Assembly: GCF_004345605.1 (NCBI RefSeq)
Contig: NZ_SLVY01000001.1
Span: 372,001-436,000, forward strand
Source: Rhodococcus sp. SMB37
GTDB lineage: Bacteria > Actinomycetota > Actinomycetes > Mycobacteriales > Mycobacteriaceae
Length of the DNA: 64,000 nucleotides
Reading direction: 5' to 3'
Shown: positions 53,958 through 62,807 of the stretch, piece by piece
Numbering within the stretch: position 1 is the first letter of the stretch
Layout: each line of letters opens with the position of its first letter
Position numbers and translations under genes: made by a program
The notes under the pieces: model-generated
Seen by the model: only the letters and a program-made list of their open reading frames with translations
Told to the model about the DNA's origin: nothing
Database searches by the model: none

Positions 53958-55340
53958 ATGACCGACACTGTCGACAACATCCAGAAAACCGATTCCGTAG
54001 CAACCGAACCGCTCTCCGAACCCCTGACGATCGGCGTCGAGGCGTACCTCTCGAGGGACTACGCACGCGCCGAAGGCGACAAGCTGTGGGCCAAAGTGTG
54101 GCAGCAGGTCGGCCGTGTCGAGGAGATCCCCAAGGTCGGCGATTACCTCACGTACGAAATCATGGACGATTCGCTGATCATTACACGAACGTCGCCCGAC
54201 ACGATCCGCGCCTATCACAACGTCTGTTCGCACCGAGGTCGCCGCCTCGTCGACACCCCCGATGGACAGCGTCAGGCCCGTGGCTGCGCCAAGCAGTTCG
54301 TGTGCGGCTTCCACGGCTGGCGCTACGACATCGAGGGCAACAACACGTTCGCCGCGGAGGAGGTCGACTGGAAGGACCAGCTGACCGCCGACAAAGCGCG
54401 ACTCAAGGACGTCCGGGTCGACACCTGGGGCGGATGGATCTGGATCAACATGGATCCGGACTGCGAGCCTCTGCGGGACTACCTCGAACCCGCTGCATCG
54501 CTCCTCGATCCCTTCCAGCTGGAGAACATGCGCTACCGCTGGCGCAAGTGGCTCGTATTCGACTGCAATTGGAAGGTCGCCCTCGAGGCGTTCATGGAGA
54601 CCTACCACGTGCCGTACACCCACCCGGAGTTCATGAACTTCGGCAAGTTCCTCGGCTGGTCGAGGGCTCAGGGCAAGCACAGCAACATCGGCTACGACGC
54701 GCCCAAGGGCATGGAGGAGAACCAGGCCAAGCTCCGGATCGGCAGCGGGCCGGACGCTCGCAAGGCGACGATCGACATGCAGAACTTCACGTGGGAGAAC
54801 GCGAACACCAACACCACGCGGACCCTCGTCGACGCTGCACAGCGACTCGTCGACGAACTGCCCGAAGGCACCCCTCCCGAACAGGTCCTACGCCACTGGC
54901 TCGATTCCGCTCGTCGCGACGACGCCGAGCGCGGCGTGATCTGGCCGACAGTCCCGCCCGAGATCGTCGCCAAGAGCGGTACCGCGTGGCAGATCTTCCC
55001 GAACTTCCAGATCGGCCACGCCCTGAACAACATGCTCTGCTACAGCGCACGCCCGTACGGCGACGATCCCGACAAGTGCATCTTCGAAGCGGCAGTGTAC
55101 GAACTCTTCCCGGCAGGCGAGGAGCCCCAGACCGAGTGGGAGTTCACCCCGCCGGACGATCCGGGCTGGCGCACGGTGCTTCCGCAGGACTTCCACAACA
55201 TGTCCGCGGTGCAGAAGGGCATGAAGACCCGGGGCTTCTCGGGTCCGGTCCCCAACCCGTATCGCGAACGCAGCGTCGTCAACCTTCACCATAACCTGGC
55301 CACCTACATGGGCACCGGCGCTCCTCGCGATCTCGCCTGA
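53958..55340 (+). CDS. Rieske [2Fe-2S] ring-hydroxylating oxygenase, alpha subunit
   Basis: The 460-residue oxygenase has a Rieske domain with C90-x-H92 and C116-x2-H119 (CSHRGRR... VCGFHGW). The 23-residue spacing between the two halves is longer than the usual 15-17, with an extra Cys at 110. The mononuclear iron triad is in ETYHVPYTH (E214, H217, H222), with a later Asp expected. Family members hydroxylate aromatic or alicyclic rings using electrons from a ferredoxin/reductase. No ferredoxin, reductase or classical beta subunit gene is seen in the window. Confidence 0.92.
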   Translation: MTDTVDNIQKTDSVATEPLSEPLTIGVEAYLSRDYARAEGDKLWAKVWQQVGRVEEIPKVGDYLTYEIMDDSLIITRTSPDTIRAYHNVCSHRGRRLVDTPDGQRQARGCAKQFVCGFHGWRYDIEGNNTFAAEEVDWKDQLTADKARLKDVRVDTWGGWIWINMDPDCEPLRDYLEPAASLLDPFQLENMRYRWRKWLVFDCNWKVALEAFMETYHVPYTHPEFMNFGKFLGWSRAQGKHSNIGYDAPKGMEENQAKLRIGSGPDARKATIDMQNFTWENANTNTTRTLVDAAQRLVDELPEGTPPEQVLRHWLDSARRDDAERGVIWPTVPPEIVAKSGTAWQIFPNFQIGHALNNMLCYSARPYGDDPDKCIFEAAVYELFPAGEEPQTEWEFTPPDDPGWRTVLPQDFHNMSAVQKGMKTRGFSGPVPNPYRERSVVNLHHNLATYMGTGAPRDLA

Positions 55341-55372
55341 CTCCCGAACCCCCACTAACCGAGGACATTCAC

Positions 55373-57199
55373 ATGCAACCCTGCGCCCCAACGCAGACAC
55401 CCGAGGTCGATCAGGAAGCCCTGCACCGGAAGTATCTCCTCGAGCGCGACAAGCGTCTTCGTTCCGACGGCCAGCAGCAATACCTCGAGGCCGACGATGA
55501 ATTCGAAGAGTTCTACACAGGAGATCCGCACCTCCCGGTGGAACCACGCGAGCCGATCACCGGCGAGATCGAGGTGGTGATCCTCGGTGGTGGCTTCAGC
55601 GGCCTGATCACCGCGCACCGGCTCCAGCAACAAGGTGTCGAGGACTACAAGATAATCGAGCTCGGCGGTGACTTCGGCGGCGTCTGGTACTGGAACCGCT
55701 ATCCCGGAATCCAGATCGACTCGGATGCATACTGCTATCTACCGCTACTCGAGGAAACCGGCTACATGCCCAAGGAGAAATTCTCCAAGGGCGATGAATG
55801 TTTCGAGCACGCCCAGCGCATCGGCAAGCACTTCGGGCTCTACGACCACGCGATCTTCCACACCCTCATCCGGTCGCTGGAGTGGGACGAAGAGATCAAG
55901 CGCTGGCGCATCAGTACCAACCGCGGCGACGAGATCCTCGCTCGCTTCGTCGTGATGTGCCAGGGCCCGTACAACCGGCCGAAGCTCCCCGGCATCCCGG
56001 GCATCAAGGACTTCAAGGGCCATACCTTCCACACTGCCCGCTGGGACTTCGACTACACCGGCGGTGACCTCCACGGTGGACTCGACAAGATCGGCGACAA
56101 GCGGATCGCCGTCATCGGCACGGGTTCGAGTGGAATCCAGGCGATCCCGCACCTTGCGCGGGGGGCGAAGCACTTGACCGTCTTCCAGCGGACACCGTCG
56201 TACGTCTTCGAACGCGCCAACTACCCGACCGACCCGGAATGGGTGAAGAGCCTGAAGCCCGGTTGGCGGGCAGAGCGGCAGCGCAACTTCCACAACGCCG
56301 CATTCGCGTTCTACAACCCGGGCGAGCCCGACCTCATCTGCGACGGTTGGACCGAGGTCGCGCGCAACCTTGCCGCGAAACTCAACGAGACGAACGGCTG
56401 GGCGGCACTCGCCGATCCGAAGAAGTTCCTCGAGCTCAAGGAGATCGAGGACTACAAGGCGATGGAACGGCTCCGTCAGCGGGTCGAGGCGATCGTCGAA
56501 GACCCGGAGACCGCGGAGAAGTTGAAGCCGTACTACCGCAACATGTGCAAGCGCCCGGTATTCAACGACGAGTTTCTGCCCACCTTCAACCGTGACAACG
56601 TCACCCTCATCGACGTGTCCGAAACGAAGGGTGTCGAACGCATCACGGAGAAGGGGATCATCGCGGACGGTGTCGAGCACGAGTTCGACTGCATCGTCTT
56701 CGCCAGCGGATTCGAGATCACCACTGCCCTCGAGCGTCAGTTCGATATCGCGCCGTTCACCGGCCGCGAGGGAACCTCGCTCTACGACCACTGGGGCAAG
56801 GGCTTCCGTACCCTGCACGGAATCATGGCGCACGGATTCCCTAACCACTTCGCGACCGGGTTCGTTCAGGGCGGTGTCACGGCGGCCACCACGCTGATGT
56901 TCGAGCAGCAGGCCGACCACATCGCGTACATCATCAAACAGGCGCAGTCTCGCGGGGTCACGCACGTCGAGCCGACGTCGGAAGCCGAAGAGGGCTGGGT
57001 CCAGACAGTTCGCCAGTACTCGGTCGACAACAGCACGTTCACGACGGAATGCACGCCCGGCTACTACAACAGTGAGGGCGAGCCGAACGGACGGTCGTTC
57101 CTCGGCGATCCGTTCTGGGGCGGATTCTACGAGCTCACCGAGCTGCTCGAAAACTGGCGCAGCACCGGCGATCTGGAAGGCCTGGTGCTCGAGAAGTGA
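55373..57199 (+). CDS. Baeyer-Villiger monooxygenase (FAD, NADPH)
   Basis: The 608-residue flavoenzyme carries the BVMO fingerprint FKGHTFHTARWD at residues 214-225 (FxGxxxHxxxW), flanked by two Rossmann motifs: GGGFSG at 72-77 and GTGSSG at 249-254. GGVWYWNRYPGIQIDSDAYCYLPLLEE near residue 102 is also typical. An N-terminal extension of about 60 residues and the overall length place it near the cyclopentadecanone/steroid/phenylacetone monooxygenase group. It converts a ketone to an ester or lactone. It overlaps the next SDR gene by 4 bp. Confidence 0.94.
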   Translation: MQPCAPTQTPEVDQEALHRKYLLERDKRLRSDGQQQYLEADDEFEEFYTGDPHLPVEPREPITGEIEVVILGGGFSGLITAHRLQQQGVEDYKIIELGGDFGGVWYWNRYPGIQIDSDAYCYLPLLEETGYMPKEKFSKGDECFEHAQRIGKHFGLYDHAIFHTLIRSLEWDEEIKRWRISTNRGDEILARFVVMCQGPYNRPKLPGIPGIKDFKGHTFHTARWDFDYTGGDLHGGLDKIGDKRIAVIGTGSSGIQAIPHLARGAKHLTVFQRTPSYVFERANYPTDPEWVKSLKPGWRAERQRNFHNAAFAFYNPGEPDLICDGWTEVARNLAAKLNETNGWAALADPKKFLELKEIEDYKAMERLRQRVEAIVEDPETAEKLKPYYRNMCKRPVFNDEFLPTFNRDNVTLIDVSETKGVERITEKGIIADGVEHEFDCIVFASGFEITTALERQFDIAPFTGREGTSLYDHWGKGFRTLHGIMAHGFPNHFATGFVQGGVTAATTLMFEQQADHIAYIIKQAQSRGVTHVEPTSEAEEGWVQTVRQYSVDNSTFTTECTPGYYNSEGEPNGRSFLGDPFWGGFYELTELLENWRSTGDLEGLVLEK

Positions 57200-58116
57200 C
57201 ACTTCGATTCGACGATCGTGTCGCCGTCATCACCGGTGCCGGACGAGGGCTGGGACGCGACTATGCACTGCTGCTCGCGTCGCTCGGAGCGAAGGTCGTC
57301 GTCAACGACCCCGGCGCCGCGATCAACGGAGAGAACCTCGACGCGGGGCCGGCCGAGGACGTGGTCCGGGAGATCCGGGCCGCCGGCGGTGAGGCGGTTG
57401 CGTGTGTCGAGTCCGTCGCGACCGCCGAGGGTGGCCGGGCGATCGTCCAGGCCGCACTCGACAGCTACGGCCGCATCGACATCCTCATCCACAATGCCGG
57501 CAACAATCGCTATGCGTCGTTGTCGGAGATGTCGTACGAGGATTTCGACGCGGTACTCGACGTCCACCTGCGAGGCGCGTTCCACGTTGTCCGTCCGGCA
57601 TTTCCGCTGATGTGTGAGGCCGGGTACGGCCGGATCGTGCTGACCTCGTCGATCGGGGGTATCTACGGCAACGCGAACGTCGCCAACTACGCGGCGTCGA
57701 AGGCCGGGATGATCGGGCTGTCCAACGTAGCCGCGATCGAAGGGGCGGATCACGGGGTCCGGTCCAATGTGATCGTTCCCGCCGCGCTGACCAGACTGGC
57801 CGAGGGACTCGACACCTCTGCTTACCCACCCATGGGTCCGGAACTCGCGGCGCCGGTCGTCGGATGGCTCGCTCACGAGTCATGCTCGGTCACCGGCGAA
57901 ATGTTCGCTGCCATCGCCGGCCGGGTCGCGAAGGTCTACATCGCCGAGACCCCGGGCGTGTATCGCCCGTCCTGGTCGATCGACGAGGTCGCCGACAACA
58001 TCGATGTCATCCGCGATACGAGCGACCCGTGGATTCTGCCCGCAGTGTCGGGCCACGTCGACCACATCACGAAAAGCTTTGCGATAGCCATGGAGGGCAC
58101 TACACATGTCGGTTAA
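57196..58116 (+). CDS. SDR, multifunctional-protein-2/HSD17B4-like
   Basis: The 306-residue SDR has VAVITGAGRGLGRDYALLLASLGAKVVVNDPG, the pattern of peroxisomal-type 3-hydroxyacyl-CoA dehydrogenases (GAGRGLGR.YAL..A..GA.VVVND). IDILIHNAGNNR, catalytic S in IVLTSSIGGIYGNAN and Y-x3-K in NYAASKAGMIGLSN follow. The C-terminal extension (SWSIDEVADNIDVIRDTSDPWILP) is also like that group. A 3-hydroxyacyl-CoA or hydroxy-acid oxidation is likely. GTG start overlaps the BVMO stop; its end overlaps the ThDP gene by 11 bp. Confidence 0.9.
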   Translation: MTLRFDDRVAVITGAGRGLGRDYALLLASLGAKVVVNDPGAAINGENLDAGPAEDVVREIRAAGGEAVACVESVATAEGGRAIVQAALDSYGRIDILIHNAGNNRYASLSEMSYEDFDAVLDVHLRGAFHVVRPAFPLMCEAGYGRIVLTSSIGGIYGNANVANYAASKAGMIGLSNVAAIEGADHGVRSNVIVPAALTRLAEGLDTSAYPPMGPELAAPVVGWLAHESCSVTGEMFAAIAGRVAKVYIAETPGVYRPSWSIDEVADNIDVIRDTSDPWILPAVSGHVDHITKSFAIAMEGTTHVG

Positions 58117-59812
58117 GGTCTACGAACGAATTCTGGATCTCTTCGAAGCCGAGGGAATCAACACACTCTTCGGCATTCCGGATCCGAACTTCGTTCATCT
58201 GTTCCGCCTCGCGGAGGAACGCGGCTGGACAGTGGTGGCTCCTCACCACGAGGAGTCCGCCGGATTCATGGCGGAGGCCGTTTCCCGCATGACCGGCAAA
58301 GCCGCGGTGTGCATCGGTACGCTCGGCCCCGGTCTCGCTAACCTGTCCGGCGCGATCATGTGCGCCAAGGTCGAGAACTCGCCGGTGATCTTCCTCGGTG
58401 GTCAACGCGCCCGCATCACCGAGCAGCGTGTTCGGCGTGGCCGGATCCAGTTCGTCCAGCAGATGGCGCTCGTCGAGAATTCCGTGAAGTACCACGCGAG
58501 CATCGAGTACCCCGAGCAGACCGACGAGATCATCCGTGAGGGCCTGCGTAAGGCACTGTCCGGTACCCCCGGGCCGGTCTACATCGAGTACCCGCAGAAC
58601 GTCATCCTCGAAGAGATCGACGCTCCCCCGGTTCTCCCGCCCGAGAAGTACCGCCTCGTGGGCCAGACCGCCGGAGCCGACCTGATCGCCAAGGCAGCCG
58701 AATTGATCGGGGCCGCAAAACAACCCGTTCTCCTCGTCGGTCATGGCGTGCACACCTCCAGGGCGGGCGCGTCCGTCAAGGAACTCGCCGACCTCATGGC
58801 ATGCCCGGTCATCCAGACGTCCGGCGGCACATCCTTCATCGAAGGCCTCGAGGACCGCACCTTCCCGTACGGTTTCTCGGCAGCATCCATCGATGCCGTC
58901 GTGAACTCCGACCTGTGCCTCGCCATCGGCACCGAACTCGGCGAGCCCGTCCATTTCGGACGTGGTCGGCACTGGGTCGCGAACGAAGCGAACCGCAACT
59001 GGATCCTCATCGAGCAGGATCCGACGTCCATCGGGGTCAACCGCCCGATCGATGTTCCACTGGTCGGCGATCTGCGAGCGATCGTCCCGCAGCTCGTCGA
59101 TGCCCTGAAGGATTCTCCGCGTACCCCGACCCCCGAACTCGAGGGCTGGATCAAGCAGGAAGCCGAACAGCTCGCCGAACTTGCCGAAACCGCACCGTCC
59201 GGGATGTCCCCCGTGCATCCGGCTCGCCTGATCGTCGAGGCCACCAAGGCGTTCCCCGCCGACGGCATCATGGTCCGCGACGGTGGCGCCACCACGATCT
59301 TCGGCTGGACCTACTCGCAGGCCAAGCCGCACGACGTGATGTGGAACCAGAACTTCGGGCACCTCGGCACCGGTCTCCCCTACGCTGTCGGCGCCGGTGT
59401 CGCTGCCGGCGGTAAGCGCCCGATGATGCTGATCACCGGCGACTCGTCGTTCCAGTTCCACATCGCCGAACTGGAGACGGCCGCGCGAGTGGGTCTTCCC
59501 CTCGTCTGTGTCGTCGGTGTCGACTACGCCTGGGGTCTCGAAGTCGGCGTCTACAAGCGCACCTTCGGTCACGACTCGCTCGAGACAGGCGTCCACTGGA
59601 GCAAGGAAACCCGCCTCGACAAGGTCGCGGAAGGATTCGGCTGCTACGGCGAGTACGTCGAACGCGACGAAGACATCGCACCCGCAATCAAGCGGGCCTA
59701 CGCCAGCGGTAAGCCGGGCGTCATCCACGTCGCCGTGGATCCCAAGGCCAACTCGGAGGAAATGCCGAGCTACGACGAATTCCGCACCTGGTACGCCGAA
59801 GGCCAGCAGTGA
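58106..59812 (+). CDS. Thiamine-diphosphate-dependent enzyme (acetolactate synthase / 2-hydroxyacyl-CoA lyase superfamily)
   Basis: The 568-residue protein has the three-domain ThDP layout. The N-terminal PYR domain carries the cofactor-activating Glu (E49 in APHHEESAGFMAEAVSRM), and the middle domain has LIAKAAELIGAAKQPVLLVGHGV. The C-terminal PP domain has G445-DS in MLITGDSSFQFHIAELETAA. The usual GDG...NN cofactor motif reads GDS...V472-D473. GDS occurs in oxalyl-CoA decarboxylase and 2-hydroxyacyl-CoA lyase, but Asp in place of the second Asn is unusual. A C-C lyase or decarboxylase producing an aldehyde for the next gene is a reasonable inference. Confidence 0.88.
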   Translation: MSVKVYERILDLFEAEGINTLFGIPDPNFVHLFRLAEERGWTVVAPHHEESAGFMAEAVSRMTGKAAVCIGTLGPGLANLSGAIMCAKVENSPVIFLGGQRARITEQRVRRGRIQFVQQMALVENSVKYHASIEYPEQTDEIIREGLRKALSGTPGPVYIEYPQNVILEEIDAPPVLPPEKYRLVGQTAGADLIAKAAELIGAAKQPVLLVGHGVHTSRAGASVKELADLMACPVIQTSGGTSFIEGLEDRTFPYGFSAASIDAVVNSDLCLAIGTELGEPVHFGRGRHWVANEANRNWILIEQDPTSIGVNRPIDVPLVGDLRAIVPQLVDALKDSPRTPTPELEGWIKQEAEQLAELAETAPSGMSPVHPARLIVEATKAFPADGIMVRDGGATTIFGWTYSQAKPHDVMWNQNFGHLGTGLPYAVGAGVAAGGKRPMMLITGDSSFQFHIAELETAARVGLPLVCVVGVDYAWGLEVGVYKRTFGHDSLETGVHWSKETRLDKVAEGFGCYGEYVERDEDIAPAIKRAYASGKPGVIHVAVDPKANSEEMPSYDEFRTWYAEGQQ

Positions 59813-59865
59813 CATTCGCTCAGCAGTGAACTTCGTACAGGATCAGACGAGAGAACCGGGTAGCC

Positions 59866-61299
59866 ATGCGTGAATATCTGAAGTTCTACATCGATGGACA
59901 GTGGACCGATCCGGCCCAGTCCGACACCTTCGAGGTCATCAATCCGGCGACCGAAGAGGTCGCCGGTACGGTGTCGCTCGGATCGTCGGCAGACGTCGAC
60001 AAGGCCGTCGCCGCCGCGCGACGCGCCTTCCCCGCGTGGTCGGCGACCAGCCGCGAGGAGCGACTCGCACTGCTCGAGAAGATCCTCGACGTGTACCAGC
60101 GTCGGATGGGCGACATCGCTACCGCACTGACCGAGGAAATGGGTGCACCCGCTGCATTGGCGAGCGGCTTCCAGGTCAATCTCGGCCTCGGGCATCTCAC
60201 CACCGCGATCGAGGTGCTCCGGAACTTCGTCTTCGAGGAGCAGCGCGGCGGCAGCCTCGTCGTCAAGGAACCCATCGGTGTCTGCGGCCTGATCACGCCG
60301 TGGAATTGGCCGATCAGCCTGATCGCTGTCAAGGTGTTCCCGGCCCTGGCCACCGGCTGCACGATGGTGCTCAAGCCGTCGGAGCAGTCACCCTTCAACG
60401 GCCAGGTCTTCGCCGAGGTTCTCGACGAGGCCGGAGTTCCCGCCGGTGTGTTCAACCTCGTCCAGGGCGACGGCCCCGGCGTAGGGCGAGCGCTGTCCGG
60501 GCACCCCGATGTCGACATGGTGTCGTTCACCGGGTCGACACGCGCGGGCATCGACGTCGCGGCCAATGCCGCAGCCGGCGTCAAGCGAGTCACGCAGGAG
60601 CTCGGCGGAAAAGGCCCGAACATCATCCTCGACGACGCCGACCTTGCTGAGAATGTCGGCAAGGGTGTCGCAACGATGATGATGAACTCGGGCCAGACCT
60701 GCAGTGCTCCTTCGCGAATGCTGGTCCCTGGGGAGCGCATGGAGGAAGCCATCGCCGCAGCACGCGAGGCGGCATCGCAGGTGACCGTGGGCGACCCGAC
60801 CGGCGATGCCGCGATCGGTCCCGTCGTGTCGAAGGCCCAGTTCGAGAAGGTTCAAGGTCTCATCAAGAAGGGTATCGACGAGGGGGCGAACCTCGTGGCC
60901 GGTGGTGTCGGGCGGCCCGAGGGCTTGACCACCGGCTACTTCGTGCAGCCCACCGTCTTCGCCGATGTCAAGAACGACATGACGATCGCCCGCGAGGAGA
61001 TCTTCGGCCCGGTCCTCACGATTCTGGGTTACGACAGCATCGACCACGCGATCGAGATTGCGAACGACACCGACTACGGACTGGCCGGATTCGTGGCGGG
61101 CGCGGATCTCGAGCTGGCCCGAAACGTGGCGCGACGGATCCGCGCTGGAAACATTGCGATCAATGACGCGTTCGACTTCGGGGCACCGTTCGGGGGCTAC
61201 AAGAAGAGCGGAAACGGGCGTGAGTGGGGCGAATTCGGTTTCGACGACTACCTCGAGATCAAGGGCATTCTCGGTTACTCTCCCGAGGACGGCAGCTAG
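59866..61299 (+). CDS. NAD(P)-dependent aldehyde dehydrogenase
   Basis: The 477-residue enzyme has the full aldehyde dehydrogenase signature: PWNWPISLIAVKVFPALATGCTMVLKPSEQSP near residue 145-175, GSTRAGIDVAANA, catalytic base E245 in TQELGGKGPN and nucleophile C279 in NSGQTCSAPSR. EEIFGPVLTIL is near 380 and the late FGGYKKSGNGREWGEFGFDDYLEIKGI closes the sequence. It lies 53 bp after the ThDP enzyme, so it may oxidise the aldehyde released there. The exact substrate is unknown. Confidence 0.95.
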   Translation: MREYLKFYIDGQWTDPAQSDTFEVINPATEEVAGTVSLGSSADVDKAVAAARRAFPAWSATSREERLALLEKILDVYQRRMGDIATALTEEMGAPAALASGFQVNLGLGHLTTAIEVLRNFVFEEQRGGSLVVKEPIGVCGLITPWNWPISLIAVKVFPALATGCTMVLKPSEQSPFNGQVFAEVLDEAGVPAGVFNLVQGDGPGVGRALSGHPDVDMVSFTGSTRAGIDVAANAAAGVKRVTQELGGKGPNIILDDADLAENVGKGVATMMMNSGQTCSAPSRMLVPGERMEEAIAAAREAASQVTVGDPTGDAAIGPVVSKAQFEKVQGLIKKGIDEGANLVAGGVGRPEGLTTGYFVQPTVFADVKNDMTIAREEIFGPVLTILGYDSIDHAIEIANDTDYGLAGFVAGADLELARNVARRIRAGNIAINDAFDFGAPFGGYKKSGNGREWGEFGFDDYLEIKGILGYSPEDGS

Positions 61300-61300
61300 C

Positions 61301-61846
61301 ATGGGTGCCGCCGACATGCGGGTTCTCCTCGCGCATCACGAGGTCCGAGCGTGCATCGTGCGCCTCGCGCGCGGGGAGGACCGTCGAGACGGCGAGGCGG
61401 TCAGTTCTTCGTTCTGGCCGGACGCCATCGTGGATTTCGGGATCTTCGCCGGCTCGTTCGACGACTACCTCGCGTGGGTGGTCCCGGGGTCTCCCGCCGT
61501 GCTGGTCACCCAGCACCTGCTCGGGCAGACGCACATCGAACTGGACGGCAACACAGCCCTGGCCGAAACCCATGTCACCGCGTACCACCGCGTCGACGTG
61601 GGAACCGAAGAGCGCGACACGGTGCTCGGCGGGCGCTACCTCGACCGTCTCGAAGAGCGCGACGGGCAGTGGCGAATTGCGGAGCGCACCATGCTCTACG
61701 ACTGGTCCCGCGACGACGGTGTGTCCGCGGATTGGTCGCAGGGCCTCATGGGCACCCCGTTCAGCGGTGACCACTTCACAGGCAAGGCCACCGGTGATCA
61801 CAGCGAGACCTTCTTCGGCACCGGCCCCTTCGCGATACAGAAATAA
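61301..61846 (+). CDS. NTF2-like (SnoaL_4-type) protein, first copy
   Basis: The 181-residue protein has the NTF2/SnoaL-like cone fold signature: EVRACIVRLARGEDRRDGEAVSSSFWPDAIVDFG near the N-terminus, the central GQTHIELDGNTALAETHVTAYHRV and GGRYLDRLEERDGQWRIAERTMLYDWSRDD. Such proteins act as dehydratases, isomerases or cyclases, or as binding scaffolds. It shares this pattern with the NTF2-like gene at 62804. It starts 1 nt after the aldehyde dehydrogenase stop codon. Confidence 0.85.
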   Translation: MGAADMRVLLAHHEVRACIVRLARGEDRRDGEAVSSSFWPDAIVDFGIFAGSFDDYLAWVVPGSPAVLVTQHLLGQTHIELDGNTALAETHVTAYHRVDVGTEERDTVLGGRYLDRLEERDGQWRIAERTMLYDWSRDDGVSADWSQGLMGTPFSGDHFTGKATGDHSETFFGTGPFAIQK

Positions 61847-61871
61847 CTCACAACACAGTCAGGAGTCGGGA

Positions 61872-62807
61872 ATGGGTGCGCTGTCGAGCAGGGTCGCCGT
61901 TGTCACGGGTGCCAGCCGCGGGATCGGTAAGGGCATCGCCCTTGCGCTCGCGGAGCACGGCGCCACGGTCTACGTCACCGGACGCACGGTAGCACCCGGC
62001 TCGCACCCACTTCCGGGCACCGTCGGCGACACCGCCGCGGAGTGTGATCGCCGCGGAGGCACAGGTGTTGCGGTCCAGATCGATCACGCGAACGATGAGC
62101 AGGTGGCCGCGCTCTTCGAGCGCGTCGAACGCGAGCAGGGCCGCCTCGACATCCTGGTCAACAATGCATTCTCCCTCCCCGACGACCTGACCGATCCCGA
62201 GCCGTTCTGGGAGAAGCCACTGTCGAATTGGGAGATGGTGGATGTCGGTGTGCGATCGAACTTCGTGGCGGCGCGGCACGCTGCCATGATCATGGCGCCC
62301 CAGAAGTCGGGACTCATCGTGGCCGTCTCCGGGTACACCGGTGTGGCGTACACCTACGGTGTCCTCTTCGGGATGGCCAAGTCCGCGGTGGATCGAATGG
62401 CACGCGACATGGCCGTTGAGTTGCAACCGTACGACGTGGCGTCCGTGTCGATCTGGCAGGGCCTGACCTTCACGGAGCGCGCCGAGCGGAACCTGGCGGC
62501 CATTCCCGGACTCACGGAGGGCGCCGCCACCCGCCCCGAGAACGGCTGCTCACCGGAGTTCGCCGGTCGCGTCATCGCCGCTCTCGCACAGGATCCCGCA
62601 ATCATGAGCCGCTCGGGCGGCACCTTCATCACCGCCGAACTGGCGGAGGAGTACGGCGTCACAGATATCGACGGCCGCGAGATCCCCTCACTTCGATCGA
62701 CCCGCGGCGAACCGATCTGGTCCCCGATCGCGGGAGCAGATAGTTCAGGGCTCGGTGTCGGGCCGGCCCCCTCCCCTTCCTCCTCACTGCAACGGAGCAC
62801 ATCATGA
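61872..62807 (+). CDS. Short-chain dehydrogenase/reductase with C-terminal extension
   Basis: The 311-residue SDR has VAVVTGASRGIGKGIALALAEHGATVYVTGRT, LDILVNNAFSLPDDLTDPEPFWEKPLSNWEMVDVGVRSNF and S in LIVAVSGYTGVAYTYGVLFGMAKSAVDRMA. The Y-x3-K motif appears as YGVLFGMAK, so the Tyr-Lys spacing is not the usual four and the catalytic Tyr assignment is uncertain. It resembles the DHRS1-like SDR group. The C-terminal 25 residues are Ser/Pro-rich. It overlaps the next NTF2-like gene by 4 bp. Confidence 0.88.
   Translation: MGALSSRVAVVTGASRGIGKGIALALAEHGATVYVTGRTVAPGSHPLPGTVGDTAAECDRRGGTGVAVQIDHANDEQVAALFERVEREQGRLDILVNNAFSLPDDLTDPEPFWEKPLSNWEMVDVGVRSNFVAARHAAMIMAPQKSGLIVAVSGYTGVAYTYGVLFGMAKSAVDRMARDMAVELQPYDVASVSIWQGLTFTERAERNLAAIPGLTEGAATRPENGCSPEFAGRVIAALAQDPAIMSRSGGTFITAELAEEYGVTDIDGREIPSLRSTRGEPIWSPIAGADSSGLGVGPAPSPSSSLQRSTS

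Noticed and set aside
58100-59815. A 571-codon open frame antisense to the ThDP enzyme, and similar long antisense frames at 55745-57202 and 41630-43126
   Set aside because: All are shadows of genes with clear family motifs on the plus strand and show no recognisable fold.
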